Assembly: GCF_001418575.1 (NCBI RefSeq) | Contig: NZ_LIQR01000381.1 | Coordinates: 1 to 33,232 of the forward strand | Origin: Peterkaempfera griseoplana | GTDB lineage: Bacteria > Actinomycetota > Actinomycetes > Streptomycetales > Streptomycetaceae | Direction: 5' to 3' | Length of the DNA: 33,232 bases | Shown here: positions 22,134 to 31,100 of the stretch, in pieces | How the letters are laid out: every line of letters starts with the position of its first letter | How positions within the stretch are numbered: the first letter of the stretch is position 1 | The notes under the pieces: generated by a model | What the model saw: the letters and a program-made list of their open reading frames with translations, nothing else | Database searches by the model: none | Told to the model about the DNA's origin: nothing | Made by a program: the position numbers and the translations under genes

Positions 22134-23114
22134 TCACTGCCGCAGGGTACGGGCGGCCTCGACGGCCCAGTAGGTGAGGATCTGGTCGGCGCCGGCCCGG
22201 TGGATGGAGGTCAGGGTCTCCATGATCACGCGGTCGCGGTCGATCCAGCCGTTGGCCGCCGCGGCCTCCACCATCGCGTACTCACCGGAGACCTGGTACG
22301 CGGCGACCGGCACCGTGGAGGCGTCGGCCACCTGCCGCAGGATGTCCAGATAGGCCATGGCGGGCTTGACCATCACCAGGTCGGCGCCCTCGGCGAGGTC
22401 CAGCTCCAGCTCGCGCAGCGCCTCGCGGGCGTTGGCCGGGTCCTGCTGGTAGGTCTTGCGGTCGCCCTTGAGCGAGGAGCCCACGGCCTCCCGGAAGGGC
22501 CCGTAGAAGCCGGAGGCGTACTTGGCGGTGTAGGCGAGCATGGCGACGTCCTGGTGCCCGGCGCCGTCCAGGGCCTCGCGGACCACTCCGATCTGGCCGT
22601 CCATCATCCCGGACGGGCCGACCATGTGGACGCCCGCCTCGGCCTGCACCACGGCCATCTCGGCGTAGCGCTCCAGGGTGGCGTCGTTGTCCACGCTGCC
22701 GTCGGGCGCCAGCACCCCGCAGTGGCCGTGGTCGGTGAACTCGTCCAGGCAGAGGTCCGACATCACGACCACCTGGTCGCCGACCTCGCCGACCACATCG
22801 CGGATGGCCTGCTGGAGGATGCCGTCCGGGTTGGTGCCCTCGGAGCCGACGGCGTCCTGCACGGCCGGGACGCCGTACAGCATGATGCCGCCGACCCCCG
22901 CCTCGGCCGCCTCCACCGCCGCCTTGCGCAGCGTGTCGCGGGTGTGCTGGACGACACCGGGCATCGAGCCGATCGGCACCGGCTCGCTGATGCCCTCCCG
23001 CACGAAGGCGGGAAGGATCAGCTGAGCCGGGTGCAGCCGGGTCTCGGCGACCAGGCGGCGCACCGCGGGGGTGGTGCGCAGCCGGCGGGGGCGGTGGAGG
23101 GGGTAGCCGGTCAT
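22134..23114 (-). CDS. hemB: Delta-aminolevulinic acid dehydratase
   Basis: A 326-residue porphobilinogen synthase that joins two aminolevulinates. The Schiff-base lysines are Lys198 ([15 protein letters not shown]) and Lys250 ([13 protein letters not shown]). The metal loop [14 protein letters not shown] keeps two cysteines (122, 132) but has Asp124 where zinc enzymes have the middle Cys, so metal use may be mixed or Mg-dependent. It is the last gene of rex-hemACDB, 40 nt after hemD. ATG 23114 begins the conserved [13 protein letters not shown]. The longer open frame is a shadow. Confidence 0.92.
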   Translation of the reverse strand: MTGYPLHRPRRLRTTPAVRRLVAETRLHPAQLILPAFVREGISEPVPIGSMPGVVQHTRDTLRKAAVEAAEAGVGGIMLYGVPAVQDAVGSEGTNPDGILQQAIRDVVGEVGDQVVVMSDLCLDEFTDHGHCGVLAPDGSVDNDATLERYAEMAVVQAEAGVHMVGPSGMMDGQIGVVREALDGAGHQDVAMLAYTAKYASGFYGPFREAVGSSLKGDRKTYQQDPANAREALRELELDLAEGADLVMVKPAMAYLDILRQVADASTVPVAAYQVSGEYAMVEAAAANGWIDRDRVIMETLTSIHRAGADQILTYWAVEAARTLRQ

Positions 23115-23154
23115 GGCGTGTTGTCTGCCTTTCAGCGGGCCCTTCGCGGGCCCT

Positions 23155-24858
23155 TCAGCGGGCCTTCCTGCGGGAGCCCGGACGGCGCTCGCTCGGCCGG
23201 TACACCTGCTCGCCGGCCTCCAGGGCGGCGTCGCGGCGGGCCGCTCCGAACTCGGCCAGGGCCTCGGCGAGCGCCGCGGCCGAGGGCGCCGGGGAGAGGA
23301 CGTCGACCCGCAGGCCGTGCTCCTCGGCGGTCTTGGCGGTGGCGGGACCGATGCAGGCGATGACGGTGACATTGTGCGGCTTGCCGGCGATGCCGACCAG
23401 GTTGCGCACGGTGGAGGAGGAGGTGAAGAGCACCGCGTCGAACCCGCCGCCCTTGATCGCCTCCCGGGTCTCGGCCGGCGGCGGCGAGGCGCGCACGGTG
23501 CGGTAGGCCGTGACGTCGTCCACCTCCCAGCCGAGGTCGATCAGGCCGGCCACCAGGGTCTCGGTGGCGATGTCGGCACGGGGCAGCAGCACCCGGTCGA
23601 TCGGGTCGAAGACCGGGTCGTACGGCGGCCAGTCCTCCAGCAGCCCGGCGGCGGACTGCTCGCCGGACGGCATCAGGTCGGGCTTGACGCCGAAGTCGAT
23701 CAGGGACTGGGCCGTGGTCTCGCCGACCGCGGCGACCTTGATCCCGGCGAAGGCGCGGGCGTCCAGCCCGTACTCCTCGAACTTCTCACGGACCGCCCGC
23801 ACCGCGTTGACCGAGGTGAAGGCGATCCACTCGTAGCGTCCGGTGACCAGGCCCTTGATGGCCCGCTCCATCTGCTGCGGGGTGCGCGGCGGCTCCACCG
23901 CGATGGTGGGCACCTCCTGCGGGACCGCGCCGTAGGAGCGCAGCTGGTCGGAGAGCGAGGCGGCCTGCTCCTTGGTCCTGGGGACCAGGACGTTCCAGCC
24001 GAAGAGCGGCTTGGTCTCGAACCAGGAGAGCGAGTCGCGCATCGACACCTGCTCGCCCACCACGGCTATCACCGGGGTCAGCGGGTCCACCGGTGCGGAC
24101 ACCGGGGAGGGCAGCACCTTGGCGGTCTTCAGCTCGGCGGCGATGGTGGCCAGCGTCGCGGTGAAGGTGCGCTGCCGGGTGGTGGTGCCGCCCAGGGTGG
24201 CCGAGAGGGCGGAGTCCGGCTTGCGGCCCTGCGCCACCAGGGCGGTGGCGGCGGCCGGCAGCTGGCCCAGGGTGGTGCGGACCACCAGGGTGGCGTCGCA
24301 GCCGCCCAGGTCGGTCCAGCCCTGGGGGTCCAGGGTGGCGGCGTCCACGAAGCGGACGTCGGCCCCGCGGGCGCCGCGCAGCGGCACTCCGGCGTACGCG
24401 GGCACGCCGACGGACTGGGCGACACCGGGGACGACCTCGAAGGGGATCCGGTCCTTGGCGCAGACCAGCATCTCCTCGGCGGCCCGGCCGTCCAGGCCGG
24501 GGTCGCCGTCGACGGTGCGGACCACGTGCTTGCCGGCCTTGACGGCGGTGGAGACCACCTTGGCCAGCGCGGCGGCGCCCCACTCCGCGGTGTCCGCGGC
24601 GGCGTCCCCCGGGTCGGCCTCGGCCGTGGTGCCGCCGGGGGTGTACACCTCCACGCCCTCGGGGCAGTGGGTGCGCACGGCTGCCGCGGTGAGCGGGTCG
24701 GCGACCAGGACGTCGGCCGATCCCAGCACCTCCACCGCACGGAGGGTCAGCAGCCCGGGGTCTCCGGGCCCGGCGCCCAGGAAGGTGCAGCGTCCGGCGG
24801 ATCCGCCGGGACCGGCCTTGCGAAGACCGTTGGCGTCGGTGTTGGCGGTGGGGCTCAC
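23155..24858 (-). CDS. hemD: Uroporphyrinogen-III synthase fused to degenerate C-methyltransferase domain
   Basis: A 567-residue two-domain protein. Residues 22-265 resemble a uroporphyrinogen-III methyltransferase: [20 protein letters not shown] is well kept. The catalytic loop, however, reads [19 protein letters not shown] instead of the usual RLKGGDPFxFGRGGEE, and the conserved VTGH block is missing. I expect weak or no SAM methylation. Residues 287-545 form the HemD domain ([40 protein letters not shown]) that closes hydroxymethylbilane into uroporphyrinogen III. As I recall, actinobacterial HemD proteins commonly share this degenerate fusion. GTG 24858 overlaps the hemC stop (GTGA). Confidence 0.9.
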   Translation of the reverse strand: MSPTANTDANGLRKAGPGGSAGRCTFLGAGPGDPGLLTLRAVEVLGSADVLVADPLTAAAVRTHCPEGVEVYTPGGTTAEADPGDAAADTAEWGAAALAKVVSTAVKAGKHVVRTVDGDPGLDGRAAEEMLVCAKDRIPFEVVPGVAQSVGVPAYAGVPLRGARGADVRFVDAATLDPQGWTDLGGCDATLVVRTTLGQLPAAATALVAQGRKPDSALSATLGGTTTRQRTFTATLATIAAELKTAKVLPSPVSAPVDPLTPVIAVVGEQVSMRDSLSWFETKPLFGWNVLVPRTKEQAASLSDQLRSYGAVPQEVPTIAVEPPRTPQQMERAIKGLVTGRYEWIAFTSVNAVRAVREKFEEYGLDARAFAGIKVAAVGETTAQSLIDFGVKPDLMPSGEQSAAGLLEDWPPYDPVFDPIDRVLLPRADIATETLVAGLIDLGWEVDDVTAYRTVRASPPPAETREAIKGGGFDAVLFTSSSTVRNLVGIAGKPHNVTVIACIGPATAKTAEEHGLRVDVLSPAPSAAALAEALAEFGAARRDAALEAGEQVYRPSERRPGSRRKAR

Positions 24859-25928
24859 AGGTCTCGCTCCCCCATCAGACCGGCCGCGCCCCGGGCGAGC
24901 ATCCGGGCGGCGAGGTCGCGGCCGAGGGCCGCCGCCTGCTGCTCGAAGGTCCCGTCCAGAGCGATCGGACCGGTGGTGGACATCTGCAGCAGGGTGGTGC
25001 CGTCGGGGGTGCCGACGACGCCCTCCAGCCGCAGTTCGGTGGCAGGACCGTCGGTCCCGAGCACGGTGGCCAGCGCGCCCACGGGGGCGGAGCAGCCGGC
25101 CTCCAGGGCGGCGAGCAGGGCTCGCTCCGCGGTGACCGCGGCCCGGGTGGGCCGGTGGTCGAGCGCGGCGAGGGCGGCGGCGAGCCGCGTGTCGTGCGCG
25201 GCGCACTCCACCGCCAGCGCCCCCTGGCCGGGGGCGGGCAGCATCAGGTCGAACCCGAGCAGCTGGGTGGCCTCGGAGAGGCGGCCGAGCCGGCTGAGGC
25301 CGGCGGCGGCCAGGACGACGGCGTCGAGCTCGCCCGAGCGGACGTAGCCGATGCGGGTGTCGACGTTGCCGCGGATCGGGACGGTCTCGACGGCCAGGCC
25401 GTGCGCGGCGGCGTAGGCGTTGAGCTGCGCCATGCGGCGCGGGGAGCCGGTGCCTATCCGGGCGGGGCGGCCGTCGCCGTGGGCGACGCACTTCTCGGCG
25501 AGCTCCACCAGGGTGAGGCCGTCGCGGGCGACCAGGGCGTCGCGGCTGTCCTCGCGTACCGGGACGGCGGCCAGCAGCAGACCGTCGGGGGCCGCCGTGG
25601 GGAGGTCCTTGAGGGAGTGCACGGCGAGGTCGATCCGGCCGCCCTGCAGGGCGTCGCGGAGTGCGGAGACGAAGACCCCGGTGCCGCCGATCTGCGCCAG
25701 GTGCTCACGGGAGGTGTCCCCGTAGGTGGTGATCTCCACCAGTTCGACGGGGCGGCCGGTGAGTTCGGCGACCTGCTCGGCGACCATGCCCGACTGGGCC
25801 GTCGCCAGTGCGCTGCGGCGGGTGCCCAGCCTCAGCGTCTGCTGCTTCAACTCGCTTGGGGTAGTGCGAAGTTGACCATTCATGACATGATCGTCCCGGT
25901 CGTACTGGTTGCCTGGATGGTGGTTCAT
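24855..25928 (-). CDS. hemC: Hydroxymethylbilane synthase (porphobilinogen deaminase)
   Basis: A 357-residue enzyme that polymerises four porphobilinogens. TLRLGTRRSALATAQ opens the fold, LAVHSLKDLPT lies in the active site, and Cys279 in ALEAGCSAPVGA holds the dipyrromethane cofactor. ATG 25928 overlaps the hemA stop (ATGA, 25925-25928) and has AGGGG upstream, so I chose it; ATG 25883 (MNGQLRTTPS) is closer to the usual start and remains possible. It is the third gene of the Rex-controlled operon, coupled on both sides. Confidence 0.92.
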   Translation of the reverse strand: MNHHPGNQYDRDDHVMNGQLRTTPSELKQQTLRLGTRRSALATAQSGMVAEQVAELTGRPVELVEITTYGDTSREHLAQIGGTGVFVSALRDALQGGRIDLAVHSLKDLPTAAPDGLLLAAVPVREDSRDALVARDGLTLVELAEKCVAHGDGRPARIGTGSPRRMAQLNAYAAAHGLAVETVPIRGNVDTRIGYVRSGELDAVVLAAAGLSRLGRLSEATQLLGFDLMLPAPGQGALAVECAAHDTRLAAALAALDHRPTRAAVTAERALLAALEAGCSAPVGALATVLGTDGPATELRLEGVVGTPDGTTLLQMSTTGPIALDGTFEQQAAALGRDLAARMLARGAAGLMGERDL

Positions 25929-27289
25929 CGGATGTCGCCCCTCGCGGCTGCGACCTGCACTCCGGCGGCCCGCGCCCCGGTCGCCTGCTTGGGGGCGCCC
26001 GACACGGCCTCGACGGCCGAGGGATCCAGATCGAAGAGCTCCCGCAGCGCCTCGGCGTAGTTGGCGCCGCCCGGCTCTCCGGCCAGCTGCTTGACCCTCA
26101 CGGTCGGGGCGTGCAGCAGCTTGTCGACGACCCGGCGCACGGTCTGCGCGATCTCCGCGCGGGAGCGCGGGTCGAGGTCGGGGAGCCGGCCGTCCAGCCG
26201 CTCCAGCTCGCTCAGCACCACGTCCGAGGCCATGGTGCGCAGCGCGACCACGGTCGGGGTGATCCGGGCGGCACGCTGGGCGGCACCGAACGCCTCGACC
26301 TCGTGCGCCACGATGCCCCGCACCGCGTCGACGTCGACCGCGCCGTCGCGGTCGGCGGCGGCCTCGGCGAGGCTCTCGATGTCGACCAGGTGGGCGCCGG
26401 GCACGGCGTGCACCTCGGCGTCCACATCGCGCGGCATCGCGAGGTCCAGCAGCGCCAGCGGACCGGCGCCGTCGAGGGCGCTCCGGGCGCGTACGGCGGC
26501 GCGCACCTGCTCGGCGCCGATGACCAGCCCGGCGGCTCCGGTGCAGGAGACCACCAGGTCGGCGTCGGCCATCGCCTCGGCGACCTTGTCGAAGGGAACA
26601 GTACGGGCGCCCAGGCCCGCGGCGAGCCGCTCGGCGCGCTCCGGGGTGCGGTTGGCGATCGCCAGGTCGGCGACGCCCGCGCGGTCGAGGGTCGCGGCGG
26701 CGAGCGAGCTCATCGAGCCGGCACCGACCACCAGGACCCGCTTGCCGGCGACCGGGCCGATGGCGGCGGCGACCTGCTCCAGGCCGAAGGTGACCAGCGA
26801 CTGGCCGGCCTTGTCGATGCCGGTTTCGCTGTGGGCGCGCTTGCCGACCCGCAGGGCCTGCTGGAAGAGCTCGTTGAGGCCGCGGGCCGCGGTGTGCTCC
26901 TCCTGGGCCAGTGACAGGGCGTCACGGATCTGCCCGAGGATCTGGCCCTCGCCGACCACCATCGAGTCCAGCCCGCACGCCACCGAGAAGAGATGGTGCA
27001 CGGCGCGGTCCTCGTAGTGGACGTAGAGGTGCGCGGTGAGTTCCTCCAGGCTGACGCCGCTGTGCTCGGCGAGCAGGCCGGAGAGCTCCGCGACCCCGGC
27101 GTGGAACTTGTCCACGTCGGCGTAGAGCTCGATCCGGTTGCAGGTGGACAGCAGGGCGGCCTCGGCCACGGTGGCGGAGGCGGCCGAGGCGTGCAGCAGC
27201 CGGGGGCGGGCCTCACCGGTGAGGGCGGCCCGCTCCAGGACCCCTACGGGCGTGGTGCGGTGGCTGAGGCCGACGACGAGGAGGCTCAT
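25925..27289 (-). CDS. hemA: Glutamyl-tRNA reductase
   Basis: A 454-residue NADPH-dependent reductase that commits glutamyl-tRNA to tetrapyrrole synthesis. The catalytic Cys50 is in LLSTCNRIELY. The NADPH-binding fold shows VLVVGAGSMSSLAAATL, and a dimerisation domain follows. The start MSLLVVGLSHRTTPV overlaps the rex stop (ATGA, 27286-27289). Its product is the substrate of HemL, encoded elsewhere in the window. Control by Rex links heme supply to the NADH/NAD+ ratio. The longer upstream open frame is a shadow of rex. Confidence 0.93.
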   Translation of the reverse strand: MSLLVVGLSHRTTPVGVLERAALTGEARPRLLHASAASATVAEAALLSTCNRIELYADVDKFHAGVAELSGLLAEHSGVSLEELTAHLYVHYEDRAVHHLFSVACGLDSMVVGEGQILGQIRDALSLAQEEHTAARGLNELFQQALRVGKRAHSETGIDKAGQSLVTFGLEQVAAAIGPVAGKRVLVVGAGSMSSLAAATLDRAGVADLAIANRTPERAERLAAGLGARTVPFDKVAEAMADADLVVSCTGAAGLVIGAEQVRAAVRARSALDGAGPLALLDLAMPRDVDAEVHAVPGAHLVDIESLAEAAADRDGAVDVDAVRGIVAHEVEAFGAAQRAARITPTVVALRTMASDVVLSELERLDGRLPDLDPRSRAEIAQTVRRVVDKLLHAPTVRVKQLAGEPGGANYAEALRELFDLDPSAVEAVSGAPKQATGARAAGVQVAAARGDIR

Positions 27290-28074
27290 GCCGGCATCAC
27301 GGCGGGGAAGTCCCCGTCCGTCCCGGTCGACGCCGCGCGGCGCAGCTTGGCGGCGGCCTTGGCGGGCGCGGCGACCGGCTGGTCGGCGCCGTCCTCGCCG
27401 GACTTGCGCTGCTCGTGGAAGGCCAGGATCTGCAGCTCTATGGAGAGGTCGACCTTGCGCACGTCCACGCCGTCGGGGACCGACAGCACGGTGGGCGCGA
27501 AGTTCAGGATGGAGGTGACCCCCGCCGCGACCAGCCGGTCGCAGACCTGCTGGGCGGCGCCGGGCGGCGTGGTGATGACGCCGATCGACACCTGTTCCTC
27601 CTCCGCGATCTGCTCCAGCTCGTCCATGTGGCGGACCGGGAGGCCCGCCGCGCTGGAGCCGACCACGGCGGGGTCGGCGTCCAGCAGCGCCGCCACCCGG
27701 AAGCCGCGGGATGCGAAGCCTCCGTAGTTGGCCAGCGCATGGCCCAGGTTTCCGATACCGACGATCACCACGGGCCAGTCCTGGGTGAGGCCCAGCTCGC
27801 GGGAGATCTGGTACACGAGGTACTCGACGTCGTAGCCGACCCCGCGGGTCCCGTAGGAACCGAGGTAGGAGAAGTCCTTCCGCAGCTTGGCGGAGTTCAC
27901 TCCGGCGGCGGAGGCGAGCTCCTCCGAGGAGACCGTGGGCACGGACCGCTCCGACAGCGCGGTCAGGGCGCGCAGATAGAGCGGCAGCCGCGCAACCGTG
28001 GCCTCCGGAATGCCTCGGCCACGGTTGGCCGGGCGGCGCCGGTCGGCAGGGTGTGTGGGTCGGCCAGTTGCCAC
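27286..28074 (-). CDS. rex: Redox-sensing repressor Rex
   Basis: A 262-residue dimeric repressor. Residues of about 22-80 form a winged helix (IPEATVARLPLYLRAL; SSEELASAAGVNSAKLRKDF; SYLGSYGTRGVGYDV). A Rossmann domain follows with VVIVGIGNLGHAL (Gly106, 108, 111). Rex binds DNA when NADH is low and releases it when NADH rises, as shown in S. coelicolor. The C-terminal 40 residues are Ala/Lys-rich and variable. GTG 28074 has an AGGAG ribosome site 4-8 nt upstream. It heads rex-hemACDB and has its own operator 47 nt before the start. Confidence 0.94.
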   Translation of the reverse strand: MATGRPTHPADRRRPANRGRGIPEATVARLPLYLRALTALSERSVPTVSSEELASAAGVNSAKLRKDFSYLGSYGTRGVGYDVEYLVYQISRELGLTQDWPVVIVGIGNLGHALANYGGFASRGFRVAALLDADPAVVGSSAAGLPVRHMDELEQIAEEEQVSIGVITTPPGAAQQVCDRLVAAGVTSILNFAPTVLSVPDGVDVRKVDLSIELQILAFHEQRKSGEDGADQPVAAPAKAAAKLRRAASTGTDGDFPAVMPA

Positions 28075-28109
28075 GATGCTCCTGAGGGTGAAGCTGGGCT
28101 TTGGCAGCC

Positions 28110-28138
28110 AGGCTATGCGTTTGTGAACGTGTGCACAA
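28110..28138 (-). promoter_or_regulatory. Putative rex-hem promoter overlapping Rex operator
   Basis: On the minus strand TTGTGC (28138-28133) is followed after 17 nt by TAGCCT (28115-28110). The -35 lies inside the Rex operator, so repressor binding would block RNA polymerase. The promoter is inferred. Confidence 0.5.
28121..28138. promoter_or_regulatory. Rex operator (ROP)
   Basis: TTGTGAACGTGTGCACAA closely matches the Rex consensus TGTGAACnnnTTCACA; only one half-site position differs. It lies 47 nt before the rex start and implies autoregulation of rex-hemACDB, as known for the S. coelicolor operon. Confidence 0.88.
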
Positions 28139-28175
28139 AGATGGTGTCCGATTTGTCCCCGAACAGTGACGCGCA

Positions 28176-28916
28176 TCACGCCGCACCTCCCGAGGGGCCC
28201 GGAACCGGGAGTGGCGCCGGGGCGTTCGCCCGCGCGGCACGGCGGCGCAGCAGCGGTGCGCGGCCCGGCGCCAGGCTCGGCCAGTCCAGCACAGCCGCCT
28301 CGCGCAGCGCTCGGGTCCACTCCGCACTGCGGGTGGGGCGCCCGGGGCGGGCGGCGGCGCAGTGGCGCAGCAGATCGGCGGTGGCACGGGCGTCGCCCAG
28401 CGCGGTGTGCGCCGCGTACGGGGGCAGCCCGGCCGCCTCCGTGCAGGCCCGCAGGCCGAAGCCGCCCGCCGCGGGCAGCTGGTCGCGGGCCAGCCGCATG
28501 GTGCACAGGGTGGGGACGGGCGGCAGCGCCACCCCGATCCGGGCGAACTCACGCTCCAGGAACGCGTGGTCACAGCTGACGTGGTGGCCCACCAGCAGCC
28601 GGCCGGAGAGCAGTTCCAGCAGATGCGGCGCGACATCGCCGAAGCGGGGGGCGCCCGTCACCTCGTCCTGGGTGATCCGGTGCACATGGGTGGGGCCCAC
28701 CGGACCGTCGGGGTCCAGCAGGGTGGTGAACTCGGCCTCGGCCCGCAGGAAGCGGTCCAGTACGACGACGCCGACCTCCACCACCCGGTGCCGCCACGGG
28801 CTGCGCCCCGTCGCCTCCACGTCCACCACGGCATAGCCGGTCTGGTCGGTGCGGGTCGTGGCCGCCGTCTCCGGGCGGGGCACGGCGGGCGCCCCCTGGA
28901 GTCGGCCGAGCAGCAC
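28176..28916 (-). CDS. DnaQ-like 3'-5' exonuclease (DEDDh)
   Basis: A 246-residue exonuclease of the epsilon/RNase T fold. The DEDDh residues are visible: Asp32 and Glu34 in VVDVEATG, Asp116 in HVSCDHAFLEREF, His170 and Asp175 in HTALGDARATADLL. The C-terminal 60 residues are Arg/Ala/Pro-rich and probably disordered. There is no polymerase or helicase fusion, so it is a stand-alone trimming or proofreading-type nuclease; the substrate is unknown. GTG 28916 follows GGAGGAGAGG; an in-frame start at 29015 adds an unlikely N-terminus. Its 3' end lies 38 nt from the Rex operator of the next unit. Confidence 0.83.
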   Translation of the reverse strand: MLLGRLQGAPAVPRPETAATTRTDQTGYAVVDVEATGRSPWRHRVVEVGVVVLDRFLRAEAEFTTLLDPDGPVGPTHVHRITQDEVTGAPRFGDVAPHLLELLSGRLLVGHHVSCDHAFLEREFARIGVALPPVPTLCTMRLARDQLPAAGGFGLRACTEAAGLPPYAAHTALGDARATADLLRHCAAARPGRPTRSAEWTRALREAAVLDWPSLAPGRAPLLRRRAARANAPAPLPVPGPSGGAA

Positions 28917-29021
28917 GCGGGTCCTCTCCTCCGGTCGACCCCCCGATTGGCCTAAAACCCTAAGATGGTAAGCCGACGAACCGGACATTCGACAAGCCGA
29001 CGGCGGGACCTCCACGGCGGG

Positions 29022-29300
29022 TCAGCGCACCAGCGCGCTGCGCAGCCGCTTCTCGTCGACCCGCCAGAAGTCGTGCTGGCGTCCGTCGATCAGCGTCACC
29101 GGGATCTGCTCCCAGTAGAGGCGGTACAGCTCCTCGTCCTGGGTGATGTCGCGCTCCTCGAAGGCGGCGCCGAGTTCGCCGGTGACCCGGCGGATCACCT
29201 CGCGGGCCTCGTCGCACAGATGACAGCCGGGCCTGCCGACCAGGGTCACGGTGCGGTCGGCGGGATCGGGCCGTTCGGTTCGGCGCAGCAGTGGACTCAC
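29022..29300 (-). CDS. Glutaredoxin-like protein (DUF836 type)
   Basis: A 92-residue thioredoxin-fold protein with the redox motif GRPGCHLCDEA (Cys26, Cys29) and the cis-Pro region QIPVTLIDG. It resembles the small glutaredoxin/DUF836 proteins that sit beside the BldN/Rex region in streptomycetes; a thiol-disulfide role is likely but the partner is unknown. I chose GTG 29300 because the domain begins just after it. The ribosome site is weak and the N-terminal extension to 29447 is low-quality sequence. It is divergent from the HAD gene and 105 nt upstream of the exonuclease. Confidence 0.78.
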   Translation of the reverse strand: MSPLLRRTERPDPADRTVTLVGRPGCHLCDEAREVIRRVTGELGAAFEERDITQDEELYRLYWEQIPVTLIDGRQHDFWRVDEKRLRSALVR

Positions 29301-29491
29301 CCGGCCATTCTGCTCCCGGGCGGGCCCTGGGCACAGCCGTCGGAGGGCACTGCCGGCGATGTGTCCTTCGCCACCCCGCCGCCGCCCACCGCCGCCTCCC
29401 GCCGCCCGCGTCACACCGCCGACGCGCGCTGTTGACCCGGACTGCACCTCCGCGCAACGGTCTGCCCGGTCTGTCTGGCTATGCTCGCCCT

Positions 29492-30502
29492 ATGGCTGCG
29501 CTGCGTAGGCTCACCCACAGGAAGCGATCCGTCACGGAGCGGACCGTGCTGGCAGGCGAGGCCGCCGCCGACGCCGCACACTCCGCCGCGACCGCCGACG
29601 AGCGTCAGCGGCAGGAGTCCGCGGACTCACCGGCGCGGCGCCGCGGGCTGCCCTTCCTGGACCGCGAGAAGGGGACGAGGGCCGAGAAGCCCGGCCCCGG
29701 CGGCGCCGCCGAGCAGCCGCCCGCCGCGGGCGACCCGCGCGCGGCCGCCTTCTTCGACTGCGACAACACCCTGCTCCAGGGCGCCGCCATCTTCTATCTG
29801 GGCCTCGGCCTCTACAAGCGGCAGTTCTTCACCCACCGCGACGTGGCCCGCTTCGTCTGGCAGCAGGCCTGGTTCCGGCTGCACGGCGCCGAGGACCCGG
29901 GCCACATGGCCGAGGCCCAGGACACCGCGCTGGGGATAGTGGAGGGCAAGCGGGTCGACGACCTCGAGGTGATCTGCGAGGAGATCTTCGAGGAGGTCAT
30001 GGCCGACAAGATCTGGCCCGGCACCCGCGCACTGGTCCAGATGCACCTGGACGCGGGCCAGCGCACCTGGCTGGTGACCGCCGCCCCGCAGGAGGCCGCA
30101 CGGATCATCGCCCGGCGGCTCGGCATGACCGGCGCGCTGGGCACTGTTGCGGAGGCGGTCGACGGCGTGTACACCGGCCGGCTGGTCGGTGAGCCGCTGC
30201 ACGGGCCGGCCAAGGCCGCCGCGGTACGGGCGCTGGCCCGCCGGGAGGGTCTGGAGCTGGAGCGCTGCGCGGCGTACAGCGACTCGTCCAACGACATCCC
30301 GATGCTGTCGCTGGTCGGCTACCCCTATGTGATCAACCCGGACACCGCGCTGCGGCGGCACGCCCGGGCCGAGGGGTGGCGGGTGCGGGACTTCCGCACC
30401 GGCCGCAAGGCCGCCAAGGTCGGCATCCCCGCCGCGGCGGGGCTGGGTGCCGCCGCCGGAGGCACCGCGGCGGCGCTGGCCCTCTACCGCAGGCGCCGCT
30501 GA
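29492..30502 (+). CDS. HAD-superfamily IB phosphatase with membrane tail
   Basis: A 336-residue protein. The first 80 residues are charged and low in complexity. The HAD domain starts with FFDCDNTLLQG (nucleophile Asp89, acid Asp91). TWLVTAAPQEAARIIA provides motif II, and YSDSSNDIPMLSLVG the Mg2+-binding acidic motif of SerB-like IB hydrolases. A C-terminal Ala/Gly helix ending YRRRR (about 311-336) looks membrane-associated. The substrate is unknown. ATG 29492 has no strong ribosome site. I recall homologues just upstream of bldN in Streptomyces, but any developmental role is conjecture. Confidence 0.82.
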   Translation: MAALRRLTHRKRSVTERTVLAGEAAADAAHSAATADERQRQESADSPARRRGLPFLDREKGTRAEKPGPGGAAEQPPAAGDPRAAAFFDCDNTLLQGAAIFYLGLGLYKRQFFTHRDVARFVWQQAWFRLHGAEDPGHMAEAQDTALGIVEGKRVDDLEVICEEIFEEVMADKIWPGTRALVQMHLDAGQRTWLVTAAPQEAARIIARRLGMTGALGTVAEAVDGVYTGRLVGEPLHGPAKAAAVRALARREGLELERCAAYSDSSNDIPMLSLVGYPYVINPDTALRRHARAEGWRVRDFRTGRKAAKVGIPAAAGLGAAAGGTAAALALYRRRR

Positions 30503-30520
30503 CCCCGCCTCCCGCACCCG

Positions 30521-30561
30521 CCGCGCCGGGGCCGCGCCGTACGGCGCCACGCCCGGCGCGG
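30521..30561 (+). terminator. Hairpin after HAD gene
   Basis: A perfect 10-bp stem (CCGCGCCGGG/CCCGGCGCGG) whose 21-nt loop itself contains the palindrome GCGCCGTACGGCGC, 18 nt after the stop. A nested stem like this is a plausible terminator. Confidence 0.5.
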
Positions 30562-30649
30562 CCGCGCCCGGCCTCTGCCCCGCCTCTGCCCTGCCCGACG
30601 CATACGACGCCCTGTACCGCCGCGCCCGGCCGGCCGGCGGCGCGCAGGG

Positions 30650-30726
30650 CCGCCCGTACGGCGCCGCGCGTCCCTGACCGTTCCGCCGCGCCGCCCGTAC
30701 GGCGTGTCCCGCCCCTGACCGTTCCG
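30650..30726. repeat. Imperfect 36-bp direct repeat
   Basis: Two 36-nt copies (30650-30685 and 30691-30726) share CCGCCCGTACGGCG at the left end and CTGACCGTTCCG at the right end. They lie in non-coding DNA between the HAD gene and bldN. The CGTACGG core also occurs in the hairpin at 30534-30547. Function unknown. Confidence 0.7.
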
Positions 30727-30875
30727 TCCACCCGAGCGGCGCAGGTCCCAGGTCCATGCCGAGTTGCGGCGTGATGCGGTGACCGGATCCGATCGCTCGC
30801 AGGGGCCGGAAATTCGGGGGTTACACCCGTGCGAAGCAGGGAACGCCGCCCGCTCCCTCACAAATTCGGTCACCC

Positions 30876-30909
30876 AGTGTTCACTTCGAATCACTGATAG
30901 CCGCTCACC
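30876..30909. promoter_or_regulatory. Candidate BldD-type sites upstream of bldN
   Basis: AGTGTTCACT (30876-30885) and ACTGATAGCCGCTCACC (30893-30909) resemble the BldD pattern AGTGA-spacer-TCACC with one mismatch in the left half. bldN is a known BldD target in S. coelicolor. The match is loose, so this is a suggestion only. Confidence 0.35.
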
Positions 30910-31100
30910 CATCGGACAGCTTGACCACTTTCAGCTATCGAGCCGTAACGGAAGAGACTCAAGCGACCACTTTGGCGACACCGTGTAGCGGTGCTTGCAC
31001 AAAGCGTTATCCTCGTCAGACGCACGCCGGAGCCCATACGTCACCACGGTGGGTGAGCGGTCCCGCACTGCACGCATACAGTTCTGCCACTGGGAGTCCC

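Larger units (their letters stand above)
30503..31100. other. Long regulatory region upstream of bldN
   Basis: This 598-nt region has two halves. 30503-30760 is extremely GC-rich, with the terminator and the direct repeat. 30780-31100 is clearly less GC-rich and is the likely bldN promoter and leader. It has several TCAC/GTGA elements (near 30872-30909 and 31041-31055) and a TTGACC (30920). I see no gene in it; the bldN frame stays open upstream, but without conserved sequence. Confidence 0.55.

Noticed and set aside
23113-25347. 744-codon plus-strand frame across hemD and hemC
   Set aside because: Antisense shadow; both minus-strand genes have intact catalytic motifs and overlapping start/stop codons.
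30650-30726. Possible CRISPR or integration-site repeat
   Set aside because: Only two imperfect copies separated by 5 nt, no spacers, no cas genes and no tRNA or integrase nearby.
30945-30966. CGTAAC upstream of bldN as an autoregulatory sigma-BldN promoter
   Set aside because: No CGTTGA-like -10 at 16-17 nt; only half of the pattern is present.
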